DNA of 64,000 nucleotides from Aristolochia californica (taxonomy: Eukaryota; Streptophyta; Magnoliopsida; Piperales; Aristolochiaceae), in the NCBI GenBank assembly GCA_029961685.1, contig JARWKL010000008.1, forward strand, positions 37,086,144 to 37,150,143. The letters are read 5' to 3'. Under the pieces are notes generated by a model. The model was not told the DNA's origin, did not search any database, and saw only the letters and a program-made list of their open reading frames with translations. This document shows positions 59,121-64,000 of the stretch, one piece after another; position 1 is the stretch's first letter, and each line of letters starts with the position of its first letter. Made by a program: the position numbers and the translations under genes.

Positions 59121-61238
59121 TTAGTCTATCCCATTGGCCAAGCAATATATGTAGTTGTATCATTTGTTGGACCACAATGTCCACATAAAGTCTTTATTAT
59201 GCATTTTTCCACGAGCTAGTTCAGTTCTCATTTTGGACTTTTACACGGGCTAGTCAAGTCCTCATTTGGGCTATTGAAGAGCAAGTATGGAAGAGTCTCA
59301 CATGACTCTCACAATAAGAAGTCCTTACTGAGATAGAATTATTATGAAAGGAGGTATCATAAAAGATTTTTAATTTAAAGATGTTTTAGTTATGTTAGTA
59401 TTCTATTTGTGTTCAATTATTTAATTTTTCTAGGACTTATCTTTTAGTAGTTATGGTATCAGAGCCCAAAATTTAGTTAACTCCAAAAAATTGTTGTCAC
59501 CCAAAAAAAATTTATACTTAGTCAAATTTATTTAGTTATTTCATTACTACCGTTATAATCTTCTTCTTGTTAAGGTGGTTCTTATTTTCTCTTTTTTTTA
59601 ATTCCCCTTTAACCTTTTACTTGGTAGCCTTTTGTGTACTCTCGTTTACCCCATTTTTTGCCAACTCTTTGGTGCGTTGTTTTGGCTGGTCCAGAAATTC
59701 AAAATGGATATTACCACTCAATAGTTTAAGTTTGCATTTTATCCTTTCATAGCCAAGCTAACCAACTTCATTAGGCCATTTTCATTCCCAAGTCAAGTCA
59801 TGGTGGCATCTATTTCCAACACATTTGCCTATGGGATTTCATTGTTTGTTATATTGTTGGAACCAGAAAAAAGAAAAAAAAACTTCATAATCATTGTCCA
59901 GGGTACTACTTATGTAACCCCACCCTTATGTTTCTAGACTAAAGGCAGATTCAATAGAGAATGTTAAGTTTTTCCCTTAATATAGTTTTAAAATTATTTT
60001 TAAAAAAGAAAAAGAAAAATCTAATTCTCAATTATGAAAATTTGAAGTGGTCCATGCATCATTTAAACAATAACTCGTACAATGATGATAATATCAAGGT
60101 CTCTTTTTTTATACAAAAGTGAATCCCACTATTAAGAAAATGGAGGATCTTTTAAAGTTAAGTTTGATGGGTTGGACTATCACTTCAACCATCATCCAAT
60201 AGAAAATTTAACTCTCACCTCTTTTTATTTTTTCAATTTTAAATTTTCCCGTATGCATTGAAGTTTCCTCTCATCAACCCTCTTTATTTGTAACATACTT
60301 TGCGTTAGTTTTGATAAAAACTTCTTCCTTTTCTATTTTTATTTTTAATATTTTTTCTCTTCGTTTATCTTCCTTTTGTTTTTTCTAATTTTATTTTATG
60401 TTATTAGAAAAGATTTAAATCCAAATTTTTAAATGAAAACAATTTGGACCCTACTTGGTTGATTAACTATGGTCCTCATAGAGTGGATCTAGATTGGTCC
60501 AAAACTATATAGGAGAGAAAGAATTTTTTTATAAGTTGGTGACCTTATGACACCTAGGGTAGATACATTTCTTATATGTGGGATAATATATTTTCTAGAG
60601 GTTGAAATGATACATCTCAAAGTTTGAGCTATCACATGTTTAAAAAATCCAAGAAACCTGGGCATGTTTAAAGCAACGTTTGGGGCGTGCTCTTACCTCC
60701 AAGGTTAATAACTTTTCTATTACTTCATGAAAGAATGAAAGAATGAAAGAATGAAAGAAAACAGTGATCGTTAACAACCAATATGGGAGTAAAATTTTCG
60801 TTGTAAAAAATTATGTTTACAAAAAATTAAAATAAAATATTATGTAACAATGTAATGAAAATAATATTTAAAATTATAATTACCAAAAGGCATATAATTG
60901 TTATAAATTTGTTCAATACATTTACATTACTAAGTTTTTTTTTATCTTATTCCATATAATAAGTTTCAATCACAAAATAATCTAAATGTTTGTTTTAATT
61001 TGATAGACTTTTCAAGAGCCAATTTTTCCATTTCATATGATAAAAAAAATTGGTTTTTCTACTTATTTATATCTTCTGGTACTAGTTATTTCAATAAAAA
61101 ATTTAAAAATGATTTTTTTTGTTTTTTAACATAAATCAATTTATGAAAAATCTTCAAACTATAAAAGATATTTTCACAATTGAATGACCAGAACTCTAAA
61201 ATCTTATTTAATCTACCAAAAATACATTATCCTTAAAA

Positions 61239-61239
<1 letters not shown>

Positions 61240-61277
<38 letters not shown>

Positions 61278-61294
61278 TATATATATATATGTAA
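61240..61294. repeat. CA/TA microsatellite, empty insertion site
   Basis: (AC)n of about 32 bases then ATATACATATATATATATATG. It is the counterpart of the microsatellite split by two LTR elements at 37113-41930; the sequences to either side (TATCCTTA / AAAGATAAACYTGGGAGG) are the same. Confidence 0.9.
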
Positions 61295-63199
61295 GGTCCA
61301 ACAAAGATAAACTTGGGAGGGGGGAGGGGAATACGTTTATCCAATTTTAAATTTTAGCTTCTACTTTTTCTATGTATTCAACAAAATTAATAGACAACTC
61401 AATCATTTCCTATAGGAGCAATAAGAAAGTTATTTTCTATCCTCTCAAAGTTTTGTGGAAGAAGTGGGATGAAAATTTTTCTCATCACCCAAAATCGACA
61501 AGATCACAAATTCTTTTTTCAAGAGAATTTTTTTGTTTGTTTTCTTGTCCCATTAAAGAGTTTTGTGGGGCAAGTTGAATCAGGACTACAATAGTGTTAC
61601 CTCTTAAAACTTACACAAGTGAGATTATGACGTTTTCATTGGTGGAACTTGAATATTTTTTATAGGCTTTGTACTGTTTATTCTAATGGTGATGTATTTG
61701 TGAACTTGTAGCATCTTAGGCTATCCCATTTGTCACACTACATATGTAGTTGTATCATTTGTTGGGCCACAATCTCAACTTAAAGTATTCAATATGCATT
61801 TTTCCCCAGGCTAGTCAAGTCCTCAGTTTGGCCTTTTACACTGGCTAGTCAAGTCCTCATTTGGGCATCTACCAGTCAATAGTCCAGTCCAATGGAGAAA
61901 AAGAAGAGGAAAGAAGAGAGAGTTGTGTGCATGAATTTGAGCCAAGAGGGAGAGACTAAGATGTTTTACGCCATGCTTTGAAGTTGTATTTATAGTTGTT
62001 GGAAGTTGTTTACAATGACTACAATGCCCTTAAGGTTGCATGCTTCAAAAGAAAAAGGACATAAGAAGATATGCACCATCTTACATAATTATAATTGTAT
62101 GCTATCTCTATAAAAGTTATCCTTATTTACTAAACATGCTAGCCCTACACACGTGAGTATCTTTTAATATCTCTAAACCTCTTAATTTATGTTTTACTTT
62201 TATAGTCTAAACAATGTCATCTCCTTATTCCTTTAACCTTTTATAATAGGTATCAGTGGCCACATTAAGTTTGTGTGTTCACATGAGGCTGCCAAAGTGC
62301 AGGTAGATAACTTGGTGTTGAATGTGACTCCAAGGGAAATGATGAACTACATCTTACAATAAATAGTCAATAACACAAAGAAAACTTCTGAACAAGTAAA
62401 GTTTGCAGGTGATACGTACTCATTTATTTTTATTTAAAAACAAAAAAAATCTACTTATCTATTTTATGAGTGAAAAGTGGAATGTATATCCCCTATGGAA
62501 TGGTTTTTGTTGCTTCACTTAAAACTATATTCTCACTTTTAATTTTTTTTATTGCAAACTTGAAAGAGTTAGCCTCTCACATTTAATGTCTCAATTTTTT
62601 CTTGAGTTGAAACCTCTTTGCATGAGTTGAAGACAATTATGTGTGAAATTACTCGGTAGATCTTATTGTGATCGTTGCTTGAGTGTCACACTATGAGAAT
62701 GTTGTTTTTTTTTTTTTTCAAAAGCTCTAGTGTTTTCCTTCTCCATTCTTCAACTTTTTCATAAACTGGTTTCCCCGATTCTTCAAGGTGTTAGAGGCTT
62801 TTGACTTCTGGTTTAATAAAAGAAAGACTTTTCTCTAAAATGTCAGTTGGTGATAACTCTAGTTGCTTGCTCTTTTCGCGGTTTTCATTTCTTTTCTTCA
62901 ACTTCTCTTGTAAAAATTGACGAACTAGTACATCTCTACATAACAATGAAGTAATTTTTTTTTTGTTTCCACTAAGAAGCAACATCCAGGATCCTTGAAT
63001 GTCAAGGAATTTGACTCTTTTATATGTAGACATATGTAGCATTTCCATATTTTAGATCAAACATGAATTGTCAATTTGTGTGCTTTTAAATGTTACTGGA
63101 TGGTGCGTTTGTGTTGAAAAGTGTAGAAAAAATTATACGAAAAAATCTTTCATTGACCAGATTTTCTGATATTTGTGCTATTTTTGGGGTGAAGTTTTT

Positions 63200-63450
63200 T
63201 TGAATCGACTCTTTTTTATTCTTCTTTCCTTTTCTTTTTTTTTTCTTTTTTTTCTTTATTTTTCCTTTTCTTTTATTTTATTTTATTTTATTTTATCTCC
63301 ATTTTATTTCCTTTTCTTTTCTCTTTCTTTTTCTTTTGTTCCTTTTCTTTTCGTTTCTTTCCTTTTCTTTCTTTTTCTTTTCTTTCCTTTTCTTTCCTTT
63401 TCTTTTCTTTCTCTACTACTAGCCTTTTCTTTTTCCTTTTCTCTCTTAGT
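63200..63450 (+). repeat. Long pyrimidine tract in R-block E
   Basis: About 250 bases, mostly C and T (TTTTCTTTCC and TTTTATTTTA units). Counterpart of 44270-44460. Confidence 0.92.
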
Positions 63451-63722
63451 TAACAAATTTTCTCTCACAAAATGATGAAATGTGGTGAGAAAAGAAAAGA
63501 AATAGAAATTTGAAAGAAAATTTTAATCATCAAAACTTTAAAATATTAGTATTTTTTTCTTTTCCATTTTCCTCGTGTATCCAAACAAGAGAATCCATTT
63601 TGTCTCCCATTTTCCATAGGCATCCAAACAAGAGAAAAGAAACATTCTCTCAACTTTCCTTTTCCTTTTCAATTTGACTTGAAAGCTCATGAGTTCAGCT
63701 TGATGGCATAAGAGGTCACAAC

Positions 63723-63970
63723 ATAACTGTAGCCACTTAAACAGATTCGTTAATGCGTCGTCATTTGGAGAAGAATACTTCTCTCGATTTGTTTCAGCCT
63801 CCACAGCAGAAACATATTTAAATGCGATGGGCACTTAAATGCATGTGATCAAATGGATCGTTAGCTTTTATATTCTTAGTTCAATGATCTGATTATATAA
63901 TATTTAAATGCCTGAGGCTGTTAAGAAATTCTTTAATCACGTAAGCGTTGCGGCAGTCCATCTGAACTCT
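63723..63970 (+). promoter_or_regulatory. Putative RLP promoter, second copy
   Basis: Repeats 47449-47735. TATATAA at 63894-63900 lies 71 bases before an ATG. The sequence between TATA and ATG diverges from the first copy. A promoter function is inferred from position and the duplicated TATA only. Confidence 0.45.
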
Positions 63971-64000
63971 ATGGATTTGCTTTCATTTCTCTGCAAATCC
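63971..64000 (+). CDS. Possible start of a gene running off the window (RLP?)
   Basis: An ATG at 63971 opens a frame to the window end, MDLLSFLCKS, hydrophobic after a short start as in a signal peptide. It follows the same upstream module that precedes the RLP array at 47.45 kb. Ten codons are too few to identify a product; an RLP is a guess from the repeat context. Confidence 0.35.
   Translation, partial: MDLLSFLCKS

Larger units (their letters stand above)
59121..63722. repeat. R-block copy E, uninterrupted by insertions
   Basis: LTR-like start (CTATCCCATTGGCCAAG at about 59133) with a deletion that removes the TATA part; the primer site TGGTATCAGAGCCC is at 59454-59467. The body matches 34981-44860 without the solo LTR and the two non-autonomous elements, so it is the empty-site reference. 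Ends with the pyrimidine tract 63200-63450. It encodes nothing recognisable. A minus-strand frame at 63048-62791 (RVKFLDIQGSWMLLLSGN) recurs in decayed form in the two other R-blocks. Confidence 0.78.

Noticed and set aside
44148..63475. Phe/Leu-rich hydrophobic frames (44148-44453, 47080-47277, 63173-63475)
   Set aside because: They translate pyrimidine tracts; not proteins.

Overview
The window looks like nuclear DNA of a flowering plant. It holds an intron-containing CYP76-type cytochrome P450, plant LRR receptor-like protein (RLP) sequences, LTR retrotransposons with primer-binding sites matching the 3' end of initiator tRNA-Met, and CACTA, hAT and PIF/Harbinger transposons. The sequence does not allow a species call. 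Nearly everything is transposon wreckage. The only gene that reads through intact is the P450 (12037-13621, minus strand). A second live gene may start in the last 30 bases.

Layout. 1-10.98 kb is a scrapyard of Ty1/copia fragments in both orientations. 10.99-23.23 kb (block A) and 24.82-35.5 kb (block B) are two direct copies of one nested composite: a CACTA element with a minus-strand PTTA-like gene, a hAT inserted in it, a Ty1/copia inserted in it, then a decayed PIF/Harbinger transposase and the start of another LTR element. Target-site duplications of the hAT and copia insertions are found in both blocks, so these insertions predate the block duplication. Block A alone carries the P450, as a 1,885-bp segment 18 bp inside the CACTA end. 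Block B alone carries a 417-bp TRIM element with a perfect 5-bp target-site duplication. The A/B junction (23.23-24.82 kb) is filled with copia and gypsy fragments.

34.9-47.4 kb and 59.1-63.7 kb are copies of another repeat, here called the R-block, an LTR-like segment with a long non-coding body. Comparing them gives natural empty sites for three insertions: a solo LTR (36122-36458) and two non-autonomous LTR elements (37128-39173 and 39203-41913), the last two inserted in the same CA microsatellite. 47.45-59.1 kb is a tandem array of three degraded RLP pseudogenes with duplicated spacers. The last 280 bases repeat the sequence that precedes the first RLP copy and reach an ATG at 63971.

I see no gene cluster, CRISPR, tRNA or rRNA gene, and no coherent new biochemical system. 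The best leads are the P450 segment in the CACTA end, the nested insertion chronology, the TRIM, the paired insertions in the microsatellite, and an RLP array whose copies share a stop codon. All comparisons were made by eye; differences quoted are hand counts.
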